DNA from: Erwinia sp. E602
GTDB taxonomy: Bacteria; Pseudomonadota; Gammaproteobacteria; Enterobacterales; Enterobacteriaceae
NCBI RefSeq assembly: GCF_018141005.1
Contig: NZ_CP046582.1
Coordinates: forward strand, 3,038,001 to 3,102,000
DNA length: 64,000 bases
Direction of reading: 5' to 3'
Below are positions 20,592-30,027 of the stretch, piece by piece. A program made the position numbers and the translations under genes. Under the pieces are notes generated by a model that made no database searches, was not told the DNA's origin, and saw only the letters and a list, made by a program, of their open reading frames with translations. Every line of letters starts with the position of its first letter. Position 1 is the first letter of the stretch.

Positions 20592-21239
20592 TTGAAACTC
20601 TATATCTACGATCACTGTCCGTTCTGTGTGAAGGCACGCATGATTTTCGGCCTGAAAAATCTGCCGCTTGAGCTGGTGGTGATGCTCAACGATGACGAAG
20701 AGACGCCGATCCGCATGATCGGCCAGAAGATGGCCCCGATCCTGGTGAAGCAGGACGGCAGCTTTATGCCGGAGAGCCTGGATATCGTCGGGTATGTCGA
20801 TAATCTGGACCACCAGCCGCTGCTGACCGGCCCGCTTAATCCGGCCATCGGTGACTGGCTGCGCCATATTCACACCTACGTCAGCAAGCTGCTCTACCCG
20901 CGCGTGGCCGAAGCGCCGTTCGCCGAGTTTGCCACCCCGCAGGCGCGCAGCTATTTCAAAAACAAAAAGCAGCAGGTGGCCGGTGATTTCGAGGAGCTGA
21001 AAAAGCACTCTGCCGGTTTGATTAAGAACGTCAACGACGACCTGCGCAAGCTGGATAAGCTGATCGTTCAGCCAAATGCGGTCAACGGCGAGCTTTCGCT
21101 GGATGATATCCACCTGTTCCCGCTGCTGCGTTCGCTGTCGCTGGTGGCCGGCATTGAGTACCCGAGCCGCGTCGCCGCCTACCGCGACAATATGGCGAAA
21201 CAGACGCAGATTAACCTGCTCAGCTCGGTCGCCGTCTGA
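20592..21239 (+). CDS. grxB: Glutaredoxin 2
   Basis: GST-like glutaredoxin reducing disulfides with glutathione. The start is TTG (TTG AAA CTC TAT) with AGGAGA 5 bases upstream, giving MKLYIYDHCPFC and exactly 215 residues as in E. coli; an in-frame ATG 28 codons upstream adds unconserved sequence and is rejected. The active site C9-P-F-C12 differs from the usual CPYC by Tyr to Phe. The C-terminal helical domain (DDLRKLDKLIVQPNAVNGE and MAKQTQINLLSS) is conserved. Confidence 0.96.
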   Translation: MKLYIYDHCPFCVKARMIFGLKNLPLELVVMLNDDEETPIRMIGQKMAPILVKQDGSFMPESLDIVGYVDNLDHQPLLTGPLNPAIGDWLRHIHTYVSKLLYPRVAEAPFAEFATPQARSYFKNKKQQVAGDFEELKKHSAGLIKNVNDDLRKLDKLIVQPNAVNGELSLDDIHLFPLLRSLSLVAGIEYPSRVAAYRDNMAKQTQINLLSSVAV

Positions 21240-21245
21240 CCCTGT

Positions 21246-21271
21246 GGCGAACCGGCAACGGCCGGTTCGCC
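21246..21271 (+). terminator. Terminator of grxB
   Basis: An 11-bp perfect stem (GGCGAACCGGC and GCCGGTTCGCC) with loop AACG starts 7 bases after the grxB stop and is followed by a pyrimidine-rich stretch (TCTTCTCC). Probably an intrinsic terminator, though the U run is poor. Confidence 0.65.
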
Positions 21272-21562
21272 TCTTCTCCGGCGCTTTCCCTGCCGCAACG
21301 TCGTCCTGCTCTTCAGCCCGCGCTTATGTGCTCCTGCCCCTGTGCCTGATCCCCTGTGCATCTGCCTGTGCTCCCGGTCCTCTTGCCTGATCTCTGCGTC
21401 TCTGTCCTGCCAGCCGCTTCTGATTCAGCCCCGGCACAGACACGCCCGTGCGCTGCCCCTCCCCCGAACCATTCGGCGTTGTCCTGGTGACGCGGGCCGT
21501 GAACTGTTGCATGCTGTGGCATCGCGGCAGGATGCGCCGTTTGACTCACGAGGAAGAAGAGC
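21272..21562. other. Pyrimidine-rich spacer before yceB
   Basis: About 290 bases, strongly C/T-biased on the plus strand and rich in CCTG and CTGTG. I find no credible gene; frames in it lack ribosome-binding sites. The right end carries the AGGAAGAAGAG ribosome-binding site of yceB. A promoter for yceB is expected here but I cannot place it. Confidence 0.45.
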
Positions 21563-22126
21563 ATGAAGAAACCCTTTTTAGCCGCCGCGGCCCTGCTGCT
21601 GGCCGGCCTGATCGCCGGCTGCAGCCAGATTGCCAGCTACAGTATCAGCGAGCAGGAGATTAACCAGGCGCTGGCGAAACATAACAATTACGAAAAACAG
21701 CTCGGGGTGCCCGGGCTGGTGGACGCGCATATTGTGCTGAACGATCTCAGCAGCCAGATCGGCCGCGAAGAGCCCAACAAGGTGACGCTGAACGGCACCG
21801 CAAAGGTCAATATCAGCTCGCTGTTCGGCCCGCAGCAGGCGGAGATGAAGCTGAAAATGAAAGCCCAGCCGGTGTTTGACCAGCCGCAGGGCGCGATCTA
21901 TCTGAAGGATATGGAGCTGGTGGAGGTGCAGGTGCAGCCGGAGAAGATGCAGGGGGTGCTGAAAACCCTGACGCCGTATCTTAACCAGTCGCTGAAAGAC
22001 TACTTCAACCAGAAGCCCGCCTATCTGCTGAGCAGCGATCGCAGCAAGGCGGAATCACTGGCGAAACGCTTCGCCAAAGGGCTGGAAGTCAAGCCGGGTG
22101 AGCTGGTTATTCCGTTTACCGATTAA
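21563..22126 (+). CDS. yceB: YceB family lipoprotein (DUF1439)
   Basis: Predicted outer-membrane lipoprotein. The signal peptide ends in the lipobox IAGC with C20 as the lipidation site; the mature part is a beta-rich DUF1439 domain ([20 protein letters not shown]). The 187 residues compare with 186 in E. coli YceB. Its role is unknown. It has a good AGGAAG ribosome-binding site, and pyrC follows about 230 bases downstream. Confidence 0.93.
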   Translation: MKKPFLAAAALLLAGLIAGCSQIASYSISEQEINQALAKHNNYEKQLGVPGLVDAHIVLNDLSSQIGREEPNKVTLNGTAKVNISSLFGPQQAEMKLKMKAQPVFDQPQGAIYLKDMELVEVQVQPEKMQGVLKTLTPYLNQSLKDYFNQKPAYLLSSDRSKAESLAKRFAKGLEVKPGELVIPFTD

Positions 22127-22294
22127 TCGTTGCCGTCAGATAGCCAGGATACTCGCGATTTGCATCAAAATCGCCTGTGCCCGCGCCACCTGCTGGTGGC
22201 GCACCACGCATATCGCGCTCAGCGCGCTCCGTCATACGGGCAATAATTCCGCTCGCGGCCTGATAAAGCAGATGCAATTAGCACGGTTTATCCC

Positions 22295-22344
22295 TATGCT
22301 TAGACCCCGGCCAAAACCTGCCATCTCTTCAACTTTTGCCGGAG
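22295..22344 (+). promoter_or_regulatory. pyrC promoter and start-site-switch hairpin
   Basis: A -10-like TATGCT (22295-22300) is followed 4 bases later by CCCCGG, where transcription should start. CCGGCCAAAA (22307-22316) can pair, with one bulged C, to TTTTGCCGG (22334-22342), whose end is part of the ribosome-binding site GGAG (22341-22344). This fits the mechanism known for E. coli and Salmonella pyrC: with ample CTP the transcript starts at a C and the hairpin hides the ribosome-binding site; with low CTP it starts at the G downstream and the hairpin is lost. The exact start base is inferred. Confidence 0.7.
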
Positions 22345-22352
22345 CACATCGC

Positions 22353-23405
22353 ATGACCGCACAACCCCAGCAGTTAGTTATTCGCCGCCCAGACGACTGG
22401 CATATCCATTTGCGTGACGGAGAGATGCTGGAGGCGGTAGTGCCCTTTACCAGTGAGGTCTGTGGCCGGGCGATCGTGATGCCAAACCTGGTACCGCCGG
22501 TGACCAGCGTGGCCGCTGCCCGTGCTTACCGTGAACGTATTCAGGCCGCCGTACCGGCCGGGCACCGCTTTACCCCGCTGATGACCTGCTACCTGACCGA
22601 CGGGCTGGATCCGAACGAGATCGAAAGCGGCTTCCGCGAAGGCGTGTTTACCGCCGCCAAACTCTACCCGGCGCATGCCACCACCAACTCGGCGCACGGC
22701 GTCACCAGCATTGCCGCCATTGCCCCGGTGCTGGAGCGCATGCAGAACATCGGCATGCCGCTGCTGATCCACGGCGAAGTGACCGATGCCCACATCGATA
22801 TTTTCGATCGCGAAGCCCGTTTTATTGAAACGGTGCTGGAACCGCTGCGTAAGCAGTTCCCGGGGCTTAAGGTGGTGTGTGAACATATCACCACCAAAGA
22901 GGCGGCGGCCTACGTGCTGGAGGGCAATGAGCTGCTGGCGGCCACCATCACCCCGCAACATTTACTGTTCAACCGCAACCATATGCTGGTCGGCGGTATT
23001 CGCCCGCACCTTTACTGCCTGCCGATCCTGAAGCGCAACGTGCACCAGGAGGCGCTACGGGCCGCCGTGGCCAGCGGCCATAACCGTTTCTTCCTCGGTA
23101 CCGATACCGCCCCGCACACCCGTGACCGCAAAGAGGCCTGCTGCGGCTGCGCCGGGGTGTTTAACGCGCCGTCGATGCTGGCCGCCTACGCTACGGTGTT
23201 TGAAGAGATCGGCGCGCTGGCACACTTCGAAGCCTTTACCTCAGAGAACGGCCCGGCGTTTTATGGCCTGCCGCTGAATGAAGGCACGGTGACGCTGGTG
23301 CGTGAGCCGTGGACGGTAGCAGAGAGCGTGGCGGTGGGCAGCGACGGCCATACGCTGGTGCCATTCCTCGCCGGTGAAACCCTGAACTGGCGCGTGCAGG
23401 CATAA
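22353..23405 (+). CDS. pyrC: Dihydroorotase
   Basis: Zinc enzyme that closes carbamoyl-aspartate to dihydroorotate in pyrimidine synthesis. The metal motif [10 protein letters not shown] (His-x-His), the lysine in [13 protein letters not shown] that is carboxylated in this family, and the late [13 protein letters not shown] with the catalytic Asp are all visible. The start is the ATG giving [15 protein letters not shown] (350 residues; E. coli 348). A longer in-frame start at 22098 would overlap yceB and cross the leader hairpin, so I reject it. Regulated by the leader just upstream. Confidence 0.97.
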   Translation: MTAQPQQLVIRRPDDWHIHLRDGEMLEAVVPFTSEVCGRAIVMPNLVPPVTSVAAARAYRERIQAAVPAGHRFTPLMTCYLTDGLDPNEIESGFREGVFTAAKLYPAHATTNSAHGVTSIAAIAPVLERMQNIGMPLLIHGEVTDAHIDIFDREARFIETVLEPLRKQFPGLKVVCEHITTKEAAAYVLEGNELLAATITPQHLLFNRNHMLVGGIRPHLYCLPILKRNVHQEALRAAVASGHNRFFLGTDTAPHTRDRKEACCGCAGVFNAPSMLAAYATVFEEIGALAHFEAFTSENGPAFYGLPLNEGTVTLVREPWTVAESVAVGSDGHTLVPFLAGETLNWRVQA

Positions 23406-23418
23406 TTCCCGGTGCTAT

Positions 23419-23445
23419 CCGCCGCCGGCTCCCTGCCGGCGGCGG
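23419..23445 (+). terminator. Hairpin after pyrC
   Basis: A GC-rich 11-bp stem (CCGCCGCCGGC and GCCGGCGGCGG) with a 5-base loop lies 14 bases past the pyrC stop. It is followed by AAAATATTT and not a clean T run. Likely a terminator that insulates dinI. Confidence 0.5.
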
Positions 23446-23481
23446 AAAATATTTATGCCTGCTCATTGCTTTCGTGAAAAA

Positions 23482-23501
23482 TACTGTATACATTCACAGT
23501 A
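23482..23501 (+). promoter_or_regulatory. LexA (SOS) box of dinI
   Basis: TACTGTATACATTCACAGTA fits the LexA consensus CTGT-N8-ACAG with extended arms. It ends 18 bases before the dinI start, so LexA would cover the promoter. Confidence 0.93.
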
Positions 23502-23519
23502 TATTAACCGGAGGCTCTC

Positions 23520-23762
23520 ATGCGTGTTGAAGTCACTGTAGCAAAAACCACCTCACTCCCCGCCGGCGCGCTTGATGCCCTGACGCAGGAGCTCAGCAAA
23601 CGTATCGATCGCCATTTTCCCGACGGCCATAATACCGTATCGGTTCGCTATGCCAGCGCCAGTAACCTGACGGTAATGGGTGGCGGCAAAGAAGCCAAAG
23701 ATCAGATTAGCGATATTTTGCAGGAGACCTGGGAGAGCGCCGACGACTGGTTTATTCCCTGA
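23520..23762 (+). CDS. dinI: DNA damage-inducible protein DinI
   Basis: Small regulator that binds and stabilises RecA filaments and tunes SOS induction. The 80 residues (E. coli 81) end with the typical acidic helix (KDQISDILQETWESADDWF). An LexA box overlaps its promoter, and AACCGGAGG gives a strong ribosome-binding site. Confidence 0.96.
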   Translation: MRVEVTVAKTTSLPAGALDALTQELSKRIDRHFPDGHNTVSVRYASASNLTVMGGGKEAKDQISDILQETWESADDWFIP

Positions 23763-23947
23763 CTTGATCTGACCGCGCACGCCGTTTGCCTGCCGCGTCC
23801 CCCCGTTTTACCGTTGTGCCATTTTGCCGGGTGTCGCCATCCGGCTTTTTTACCTTCTGCTGACGCCTTGCCCTCTGGACGCCGCCCGAATAATCTCTTA
23901 CTCTGATTTTCTCCCTGCCGCTGTGGTTAATGACTGAGGTTTTGTTT

Positions 23948-24223
23948 ATGACTGCCGATAATCCTGAACAGGCAATGACCTTTGGCGAGCTGCTGACGAT
24001 GATTGGCGATCAGCAACGTCGGCTGAACGTGCTGGAAAATGCCTTTTCGCTGCTTTCCTTCTGCCTGGATGAGCGGGCTAATCAGCTGTTGATCCACAGC
24101 CTGCGCCTTGAAGGGCAGAATCAGTACCGCGATGAGCAGACCCAGCAGCACTTTCTGCAGCTGGCCGGGGAGCTGGAGAAGCGTCGCAGCGGTGAGCCTC
24201 TCGGCGGCGTGAGCGAGGCCTGA
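23948..24223 (+). CDS. Hypothetical 91-residue helical protein
   Basis: Not recognised. I chose the ATG at 23948 because a GAGG ribosome-binding site lies 8 bases upstream; an earlier in-frame ATG at 23930 lacks one. The product (MTADNPEQAMTFGELLTMIG) is predicted almost entirely helical, soluble and slightly acidic, with no signal peptide. It lies between dinI and bssS, where E. coli has no such gene. Codon use is like that of the neighbours, so it is probably a real genus-level gene. No function can be given. Confidence 0.6.
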   Translation: MTADNPEQAMTFGELLTMIGDQQRRLNVLENAFSLLSFCLDERANQLLIHSLRLEGQNQYRDEQTQQHFLQLAGELEKRRSGEPLGGVSEA

Positions 24224-24431
24224 CGTATCCCGGCTCAGCGGGGGCCGCAGGGCTGTATGAAATAAAAGACGCTGAGTTTTCAAGTCTGTCCTGATGCGTC
24301 CTGCCGATGAACCTCGTCGGCGTAATGTGAAACTTCTGTTATAATTACGGAGCTCTAAGGAAATTCTGTATAAGAACCTCGATAAATCACTTTGTTGTCA
24401 TCATCAACACGAGTAATAAAGGGGGTTATAA

Positions 24432-24686
24432 ATGGACAGAAACAAAGACGTAATCCAGACACATCCCCTCATTGGATGGGATATCAGCACCGTAGACAGC
24501 TATGACGCAATGATGATCCGCCTGCACTCGTTGTCCTCTAATGAACAGCAGGCTGAAGATGCAGAAGTCGGCCAGACTTACTGGCTCACCACCGACGTTG
24601 CCAGACAATTTATTTCAATACTTGAGGCCGGCATCGCCAAGATTGAAGCGACGGAATACCAGGATCGCGATTACAAGAAACATTAG
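24432..24686 (+). CDS. bssS: Biofilm formation regulator BssS
   Basis: Small cytoplasmic protein linked in E. coli to biofilm and indole/AI-2 signalling. The 84 residues match the E. coli length. Recognisable segments are THPLIGWDISTVDSYDAMMI and YWLTTDVARQFISILEAGIA. The AAAGGGGG ribosome-binding site lies upstream and a strong terminator follows. An AT-rich 200-base region upstream probably carries its promoter. Confidence 0.93.
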   Translation: MDRNKDVIQTHPLIGWDISTVDSYDAMMIRLHSLSSNEQQAEDAEVGQTYWLTTDVARQFISILEAGIAKIEATEYQDRDYKKH

Positions 24687-24705
24687 ACCGCGCTAAACCG
24701 TTCAG

Positions 24706-24732
24706 AAAAAGGCACCCTACGGGTGCCTTTTT
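24706..24732 (+). terminator. Rho-independent terminator of bssS
   Basis: AAAAAGGCACCC, loop TAC, GGGTGCCTTTTT: a 12-bp perfect stem that ends in a T run and, by symmetry, could work on both strands. Confidence 0.93.
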
Positions 24733-24817
24733 CATGCCCGTCAGTTTTGTTATCCTCACCTTAAAATTAATTGCATAAGCGTTGCCGCGCCGCGGCAATT
24801 CAGGGAGTAATACGGAT

Positions 24818-25945
24818 ATGGTGTATGACTTAATTATAGTGGGTAGTGGCTCGGTCGGCGCAGCGGCAGGCTGGTACGCGACCGAAGCCGGGCTGAACGT
24901 GCTGATGATTGACCGCGGTCATCCGCCGCACAGCGAAGGCAGTCATCACGGAGAGAGCCGCTTAATCCGCCACGCCTACGGCGAAGGCGCCCGTTACGTG
25001 CCGATGGTGTTACGTGCCCAGCAGCTGTGGGACCAGCTGGAACAGCAGAGTGGTGAACGCATTATGCAGCGCAGCGGGGTGCTCAATCTGGCACCGCAGC
25101 AGGCTGAGTTTATTCAAAACGTCATCCACAGCGCGCAGCAGTTCGGCCTGGAGGTCGAGGTGTTGAGCGGGGAAGAGGTCAGCCAGCGCTGGCCGCAGAT
25201 TAGCGTTCCCGCCGGTTACGTCGGCGTATGGGAACCCCGTTCCGGTTATCTGAAATCAGAAGTGGCGGTTAAAAGCTGGATCGTCCAGGCCAGAGATGCC
25301 TGTTGCGCACAGCTGTTTAACTGCGAGGTCACCGCAATTAGCGAACAAAACGGCCTGCAGACCGTCAGCACCCCGGAGGGGGATTTCCAGGCGCGACGGC
25401 TGCTGGTGACCGCCGGAACCTGGGTAAAAACCCTCTACCCGGCCCTGCCGGTAACGCCAGTGCGTAAGGTGTTTGCCTGGCACCAGGCCGACGGCCGCTA
25501 CAGCGAGAATAACCGCTTCCCCGCCTTTGCCGTGCAGATGCCGGACGGCGATCACTACTACGGTTTCCCGGCGGATAACAATGCTATCAAGATCGGCAAG
25601 CATCAGGGCGGCCAGCCGATCTCCTCCCCCGAACAGCGCACCCCGTTCGGCAGCGTCCGCGAGGACGGCAGCGAACTGTTCGGCTTTATCCGCCAGTTCC
25701 TGCCGGGCGTTGGCGTCTGCCTGCACGGAGAGTCCTGCACCTACGACAACTCGCCGGACGAAGACTTTATTATTGATACCTTCCCCGGCCAGCCCAACCG
25801 GATGATCGTGACCGGGCTGAGCGGCCACGGCTTTAAGTTTGCCAGCGTGCTGGGGGAAATTGCCGCGCAGTTTGCCCAGGGCATCGACAGTGAATTCGAT
25901 CTGACCCCGTTCTCTCTTGCCCGTTTCAACCAGCCGGGGATCTGA
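24818..25945 (+). CDS. solA: N-methyl-L-tryptophan oxidase
   Basis: Flavoprotein of the monomeric sarcosine oxidase family that demethylates N-methyltryptophan with release of formaldehyde and peroxide. The ADP-binding motif [16 protein letters not shown] is at residues 3-18, [17 protein letters not shown] follows, and C307 in ESCTYDN matches the covalent FAD cysteine of the family. The start is the ATG giving MVYDLIIVG with GGGAG upstream (375 residues; E. coli 372); a TTG 12 codons earlier is rejected. Confidence 0.95.
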   Translation: MVYDLIIVGSGSVGAAAGWYATEAGLNVLMIDRGHPPHSEGSHHGESRLIRHAYGEGARYVPMVLRAQQLWDQLEQQSGERIMQRSGVLNLAPQQAEFIQNVIHSAQQFGLEVEVLSGEEVSQRWPQISVPAGYVGVWEPRSGYLKSEVAVKSWIVQARDACCAQLFNCEVTAISEQNGLQTVSTPEGDFQARRLLVTAGTWVKTLYPALPVTPVRKVFAWHQADGRYSENNRFPAFAVQMPDGDHYYGFPADNNAIKIGKHQGGQPISSPEQRTPFGSVREDGSELFGFIRQFLPGVGVCLHGESCTYDNSPDEDFIIDTFPGQPNRMIVTGLSGHGFKFASVLGEIAAQFAQGIDSEFDLTPFSLARFNQPGI

Positions 25946-26363
25946 CCGGCTGACTACCGGCCTGACCGCCCTTCGGGCAGGCCGGATTGCCCCTCAGGCA
26001 ACCCGCTGCCCGCTGCCGTTTCCCGCGCCCCCCCTTTCCTGCTCACCCGCATACATTGTACAGTAAACCTAATATCTCAAAAAAACGCACATTGACAAAA
26101 AGTGACAAAACACTGACGTTAATTTAAATTTGCGACAAAAATTATGAATATTATTATGTGCCCGGCATTTGCATCCGCTGCATATAATCGTGACTAAAAC
26201 GCCTTAAAGGAGATCGCCCTTCTGATTTTCTGAGCATCTGATGAATTTATAATTCAAAAAATTTCAACAAATTAATAAATTATGCAACTTATGAAATTAG
26301 TGGTTGCTTTTAACCTTTCCGTTAGCCAATCTTTAATTCCCTCTACGTTTATCGGGCATTGAG
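25946..26363. other. Intergenic region solA-yceJ
   Basis: 418 bases in two parts. The first is GC-rich with a hairpin at 25957-25985 (CCGGCCTG paired with CAGGCCGG), possibly the solA terminator although no T run follows. From about 26041 the sequence turns strongly AT-rich and holds a TATAAT at 26183-26188, a plausible -10 for the yceJ-yceI unit with no clear -35. The AT-rich block could be a binding site for a nucleoid protein. I see no gene. Confidence 0.5.
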
Positions 26364-26918
26364 ATGCAGTGGAAGAATAGCGAGAGCCGTTATGGCTCAC
26401 TGAGTATCAGCATTCACTGGTTAGTGGCGCTGGCCGTTTATGGCATGTTCGCGCTGGGCCTGTGGATGGTCACGCTGGGCTACTACGATACCTGGTATCA
26501 CAAAGCCCCTGAGTTACATAAAAGCATCGGCATGGTGCTGTTCGCCGTGATGCTGCTCCGGGTGGTCTGGCGCTTTGTTTCGCCGCCGCCCAAACCCCTG
26601 AGCAGTTACTCCACGGCGGTGCGCCACGGCGCGATTACCGCCCATGTGTTGCTGTATGTGCTGCTGTTTTCGATTTTAATCAGTGGTTACCTGATCTCAA
26701 CCGCTGAAGGCAAGCCGATCAATGTGTTTGGCATTGTACCGGTGCCGGCCGTGGTGGCCGGGCTGGGCGAACAGGCCGACCTGGCGGGTGACATTCACCT
26801 GTGGCTGGCCTGGAGCGTGGTGGTGTTGTCCGTATTACACGGGCTTGCCGCGCTGAAACATCACTTTATCGATCGCGATATTACGTTGAACCGGATGCTG
26901 GGTCGCCGCACCGATTAA
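26364..26918 (+). CDS. yceJ: Cytochrome b561 family protein YceJ
   Basis: Inner-membrane di-heme cytochrome b561-type protein with four membrane helices; in E. coli paired with yceI and assumed to pass electrons from quinol. Heme-ligand histidines are seen in [37 protein letters not shown] and [11 protein letters not shown]. The 184 residues compare with 188 in E. coli. It is followed after 22 bases by yceI, and the two are probably cotranscribed. Confidence 0.93.
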   Translation: MQWKNSESRYGSLSISIHWLVALAVYGMFALGLWMVTLGYYDTWYHKAPELHKSIGMVLFAVMLLRVVWRFVSPPPKPLSSYSTAVRHGAITAHVLLYVLLFSILISGYLISTAEGKPINVFGIVPVPAVVAGLGEQADLAGDIHLWLAWSVVVLSVLHGLAALKHHFIDRDITLNRMLGRRTD

Positions 26919-26940
26919 CCTTTGGAAATGGAGAGTTGTT

Positions 26941-27516
26941 ATGTTTAAAAAAACCGTTCTGGGATTAACCACCGCCGCCTTACTGATGACGGCGGGTACC
27001 GCCGCCGCCGCAGACTACAAAATTGATAAAGAGGGCCAGCACGCCTTTGTGCAGTTCCGCATTAAACACCTCGGCTACAGCTGGCTGTACGGCTCGTTTA
27101 AAGATTTCGACGGTAGCTTCAGCTATGACGAAGCGGACCCGAGCAAGGACAAAGTCAACGTGACCATCAACACCGGCAGCGTCGATACTAACCATGCCGA
27201 GCGTGACAAGCACCTGCGCAGCGCAGACTTCCTGAATGCCGCCAAATTCCCGCAGGCCACCTTCGTGTCGACCGGTGTGACCAAAGAGGGTGACGAGCTG
27301 AAGGTGAAAGGTAATCTGACCCTGAACGGTGTGACCAAACCTGTCGAGCTGGAAGCGAAGCTGACCGGTGAAGGCAAGGATCCGTGGGGTGGCTATCGTG
27401 CCGGCTTTGAAGCAGAAGGTAAATTCGCGCTGAAAGACTTCAACGTTAAATCCGATCTCGGCCCGGCGTCACAGGAGGTTGAGCTGATTATCTCGGTGGA
27501 AGGCGTACGCCAGTAA
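26941..27516 (+). CDS. yceI: Periplasmic YceI family protein
   Basis: Lipocalin-like beta-barrel that binds isoprenoid lipids such as polyprenols in structural studies of the family. A Sec signal peptide covers residues 1-23 (AAAADYKID at the cleavage site). Conserved parts include [18 protein letters not shown] and [19 protein letters not shown]. The 191 residues equal the E. coli length. GGAGA lies upstream of the start; it is downstream of yceJ in the same direction. Confidence 0.95.
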   Translation: MFKKTVLGLTTAALLMTAGTAAAADYKIDKEGQHAFVQFRIKHLGYSWLYGSFKDFDGSFSYDEADPSKDKVNVTINTGSVDTNHAERDKHLRSADFLNAAKFPQATFVSTGVTKEGDELKVKGNLTLNGVTKPVELEAKLTGEGKDPWGGYRAGFEAEGKFALKDFNVKSDLGPASQEVELIISVEGVRQ

Positions 27517-27524
27517 GCTGAAGC

Positions 27525-27553
27525 GCGCTTCCCGCTCGTAACGCGGGAAGCGC
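27525..27553. terminator. Hairpin between convergent yceI and trhO
   Basis: GCGCTTCCCGC and GCGGGAAGCGC form an 11-bp perfect stem in the 44-base gap between two convergent genes. No long T run; probably a bidirectional terminator or mRNA end. Confidence 0.6.
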
Positions 27554-27560
27554 AACCCTG

Positions 27561-28613
27561 TTACTCTTCCGGGGAAGGGATTTTCAGGGTGGTATTCAAC
27601 ATGCCGCGCGACTTGTTGAAGATTTTATTGCCGTTCTCGCGTCCCGCACGGCGAGCGCGCTGCTCTTCCGGCGTTAACGCCAGCTCTTCCTGACACAGCG
27701 GGCTGCAGCAGTGGCTGTACTTTTCCGCACAGCTCGGGCACTGAATAAACAGCAGGTGGCAGCCGTCGTTCAGGCAGTTAACGTGCGTATCACAGGGCGC
27801 ACCGCACTGGTGGCAGTTGGCGATCACATCGTCAGAGATGCGCTCCCCCATCCGCTCGTCAAAGACAAAGTTTTTACCCTTGAAACGTACCGGCAGCCCC
27901 TGCTCGCGGGCGCGACGGGCGTACTCAATAATGCCCCCTTCGATGTGGTAGACGTTTTCAAAGCCGTTGTGACGCATCCAGGCACTGGCTTTTTCACAGC
28001 GGATGCCGCCGGTGCAGTACATCACGATCTTCTTCTCTTTGTCTTCCTGCAGCATATCCACCGCCATCGGCAGCTGATCGCGGAAGGTATCCGCCGGGAT
28101 CTCCATCGCGTTATCGAAATGGCCCACTTCGTACTCGTAGTGGTTGCGCATATCAACAAACACCGCGTCCGGATCGTCGAGCATGGCGTTAACGTCCGCC
28201 GCCTTCAGATAAGCACCGACGTCGCTGGCATCAAAGCTTTCATCGGTGATGCCGTCGGCCACGATGCGCTCACGAACCTTAAGACGCAGCACCCAGAAGG
28301 ATTTGCCGTCGTCATCCAGCGCGATGTTCATGCGCAGGTTGTTGAGCTGCGGATGGAAGCCGTACAGCATCGCCTTCATGGCTTCATACTGGCTGGCTGG
28401 CACGCTAAGCTGGGCATTGATGCCCTCGGCGGCCACATAAACGCGGCCAAACACCTTCAGCGCGGTCATCGCCACGTACAGCGCGTCGCGGAAGGCGCGC
28501 GGATCGTCAATGGTGAAGTATTTATAGAAAGAGACTGTGGTGCGCGGTTCGGTTTCAGCCAGCATGCGCGCCTTCAGCTCTTCATTGGAAACGAGGTTAT
28601 GTAACACTGGCAT
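27561..28613 (-). CDS. trhO: tRNA uridine(34) hydroxylase TrhO
   Basis: Rhodanese-family enzyme that hydroxylates U34 of certain tRNAs as the first step to cmo5U; formerly YceA. It has an N-terminal acylphosphatase-like domain ([20 protein letters not shown]), a rhodanese domain with the catalytic Cys near residue 200 in [13 protein letters not shown], and a Cys-rich C-terminal region ([14 protein letters not shown], then [19 protein letters not shown]) that may bind metal. The 350 residues equal the E. coli length. It is divergent from lpxL. Confidence 0.95.
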   Translation of the reverse strand: MPVLHNLVSNEELKARMLAETEPRTTVSFYKYFTIDDPRAFRDALYVAMTALKVFGRVYVAAEGINAQLSVPASQYEAMKAMLYGFHPQLNNLRMNIALDDDGKSFWVLRLKVRERIVADGITDESFDASDVGAYLKAADVNAMLDDPDAVFVDMRNHYEYEVGHFDNAMEIPADTFRDQLPMAVDMLQEDKEKKIVMYCTGGIRCEKASAWMRHNGFENVYHIEGGIIEYARRAREQGLPVRFKGKNFVFDERMGERISDDVIANCHQCGAPCDTHVNCLNDGCHLLFIQCPSCAEKYSHCCSPLCQEELALTPEEQRARRAGRENGNKIFNKSRGMLNTTLKIPSPEE

Positions 28614-28931
28614 GGTGTACTTTCCTGATTACGATGAGAGAAATTTTTGCGGCGCAATCATACACCAATAAACAATTTTTTGCAGTGATGAGAGAATTGT
28701 CTCATGCCCCGGTGTTTTGTCACCACAACCCTTACGAAGCATGACCTTAACGACAATCGTTAAATTCACTGCATACGCTTTCGCTCAGGCAGGCTACTTC
28801 CTTAAAATGGTGAAATATTCATCGCTTATCGGCATTTTTTTTCAGTAACTATCCGAAAAATGGCACAATAGGTCATAATTAAAATTTAACGGACAGCATA
28901 ATAGTCCCCCCTTTTTGAGATCTGGAAACTC
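28614..28931. promoter_or_regulatory. Divergent trhO/lpxL intergenic region
   Basis: 318 bases between two divergent genes. It is AT-rich near 28780-28900 with several weak -10-like sequences (TAATTA, CATAAT), but no promoter can be fixed by eye. No small gene or repeat is seen. Confidence 0.4.
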
Positions 28932-29849
28932 ATGACTCAGCTGCCTCAATTTCGCCGCGCGTTGCTGCATCCCCGTTACTGGCACACCTGGTTTGGGATT
29001 GTCCTGCTGTATGCCCTGGTGCTGCTTCCCTATCCTCTGCTGTATCGTCTGGGCTGCGGGCTCGGCCGCCTGTCGATGCGTTTCCTCCGCTCACGTGTGA
29101 ACATCGCCCGTCGCAATCTGGAACTGTGCTTTCCGCAGATGCCTGCCGCCGAACGCGAGGCGCTGGTAAAACACAACTTCGAATCGTTGGGCATGGGCTT
29201 AATCGAAACCGGCATGGCCTGGTTCTGGCCCGACTGGCGCATCAGCAAATGGTTTACCGTCAGCGGCCTGGAACATATCAGCAAAGCGGCTGAGAATAAT
29301 AAAGGCGTGCTGCTGATTGGCATGCACTTCCTGACCCTGGAACTGGGCGCGCGCATCTTTGGCATTCACAACCCCGGCATCGGCGTTTACCGGCCAAATG
29401 ACAATGCGCTGATCGACTGGCTGCAGACCTGGGGACGTATGCGCTCTAATAAGAGCATGCTGGATCGCAAAGATGTGAAAGGCATGATCCGCGCGCTGAA
29501 AAATGGCGACATTATCTGGTACGCGCCGGATCACGACTACGGCCCAAGAAGCAGCGTGTTTGTGCCGTTCTTCGCCGTTGAGGATGCCGCCTCCACCAAA
29601 GGCAGCTATATGCTAATCCGCATGGGTAATCCGGCGGTGATCCCGTTTGTTCCGCGCCGCCTGCCGGAAGGCCGCGGGTATGAAATGGTGATCCTGCCTG
29701 AACAACAGGTGCCGCTGGACGATGAGAGCAGCACCGCGCGCGCCATGAATCAGGTGGTCGAACAGGGCGTGCTGATGGCACCAGAGCAGTATATGTGGCT
29801 GCACCGCCGCTTCAAAACCCGTCCGGAAGGGCAGCCTTCACTCTACTGA
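28932..29849 (+). CDS. lpxL: Kdo2-lipid IVA lauroyltransferase
   Basis: Inner-membrane acyltransferase that adds a secondary laurate to the lipid A precursor. A single N-terminal membrane helix (about 20-38) precedes the acyltransferase domain with the catalytic H132-x4-E137 in [11 protein letters not shown], and [18 protein letters not shown] further on. The 305 residues compare with 306 in E. coli. A strong terminator follows. The next genes on its right are an unusual small-peptide cassette and not mdtG as in E. coli. Confidence 0.96.
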   Translation: MTQLPQFRRALLHPRYWHTWFGIVLLYALVLLPYPLLYRLGCGLGRLSMRFLRSRVNIARRNLELCFPQMPAAEREALVKHNFESLGMGLIETGMAWFWPDWRISKWFTVSGLEHISKAAENNKGVLLIGMHFLTLELGARIFGIHNPGIGVYRPNDNALIDWLQTWGRMRSNKSMLDRKDVKGMIRALKNGDIIWYAPDHDYGPRSSVFVPFFAVEDAASTKGSYMLIRMGNPAVIPFVPRRLPEGRGYEMVILPEQQVPLDDESSTARAMNQVVEQGVLMAPEQYMWLHRRFKTRPEGQPSLY

Positions 29850-29850
29850 C

Positions 29851-29878
29851 AGCAGGCCGAATCGCCGGCCTGCTTTTT
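29851..29878 (+). terminator. Rho-independent terminator of lpxL
   Basis: AGCAGGCCG, a 6-base loop, CGGCCTGCT and then TTTT. It ends exactly where the stop codon of the minus-strand peptide gene begins, so the two gene ends touch. Confidence 0.85.
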
Positions 29879-30027
29879 CAGACGATCCATGGGGACCCTG
29901 GGGTTAAGGGTGCACCTATTCCTGCATCAATGGCAATATCTTTAATGATCTGCGCATTAGCAGGATCCATACCAGGTCCTTTCGCACCTGAAACCTTGTT
30001 TTTTTCAATCAGTGTCAACTCTTTCAT
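29878..30027 (-). CDS. Bacteriocin-like precursor peptide, double-glycine-type leader
   Basis: A 49-residue open frame, below usual annotation length. It starts MKELTLIEKNKVSGAKG, which fits the leader of class II microcins and other double-glycine peptides (MRELTxxExxxVSGG/A), and ends in a Gly/Pro-rich tail (IGAPLTPGSPWIV). Cleavage after Gly-Ala would leave a mature peptide of about 33 residues. The ATG follows directly on the TAA of the upstream membrane-protein gene, with AAAAGGA 8 bases upstream; the two are clearly coupled. Family membership is judged from the leader pattern only. No ABC transporter/peptidase gene lies nearby, so export would depend on one elsewhere. Confidence 0.68.
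   Translation of the reverse strand: MKELTLIEKNKVSGAKGPGMDPANAQIIKDIAIDAGIGAPLTPGSPWIV

Noticed and set aside
22098..22352. 85-codon N-terminal extension of pyrC
   Set aside because: It overlaps yceB and the regulatory hairpin, and dihydroorotases start near the chosen ATG.
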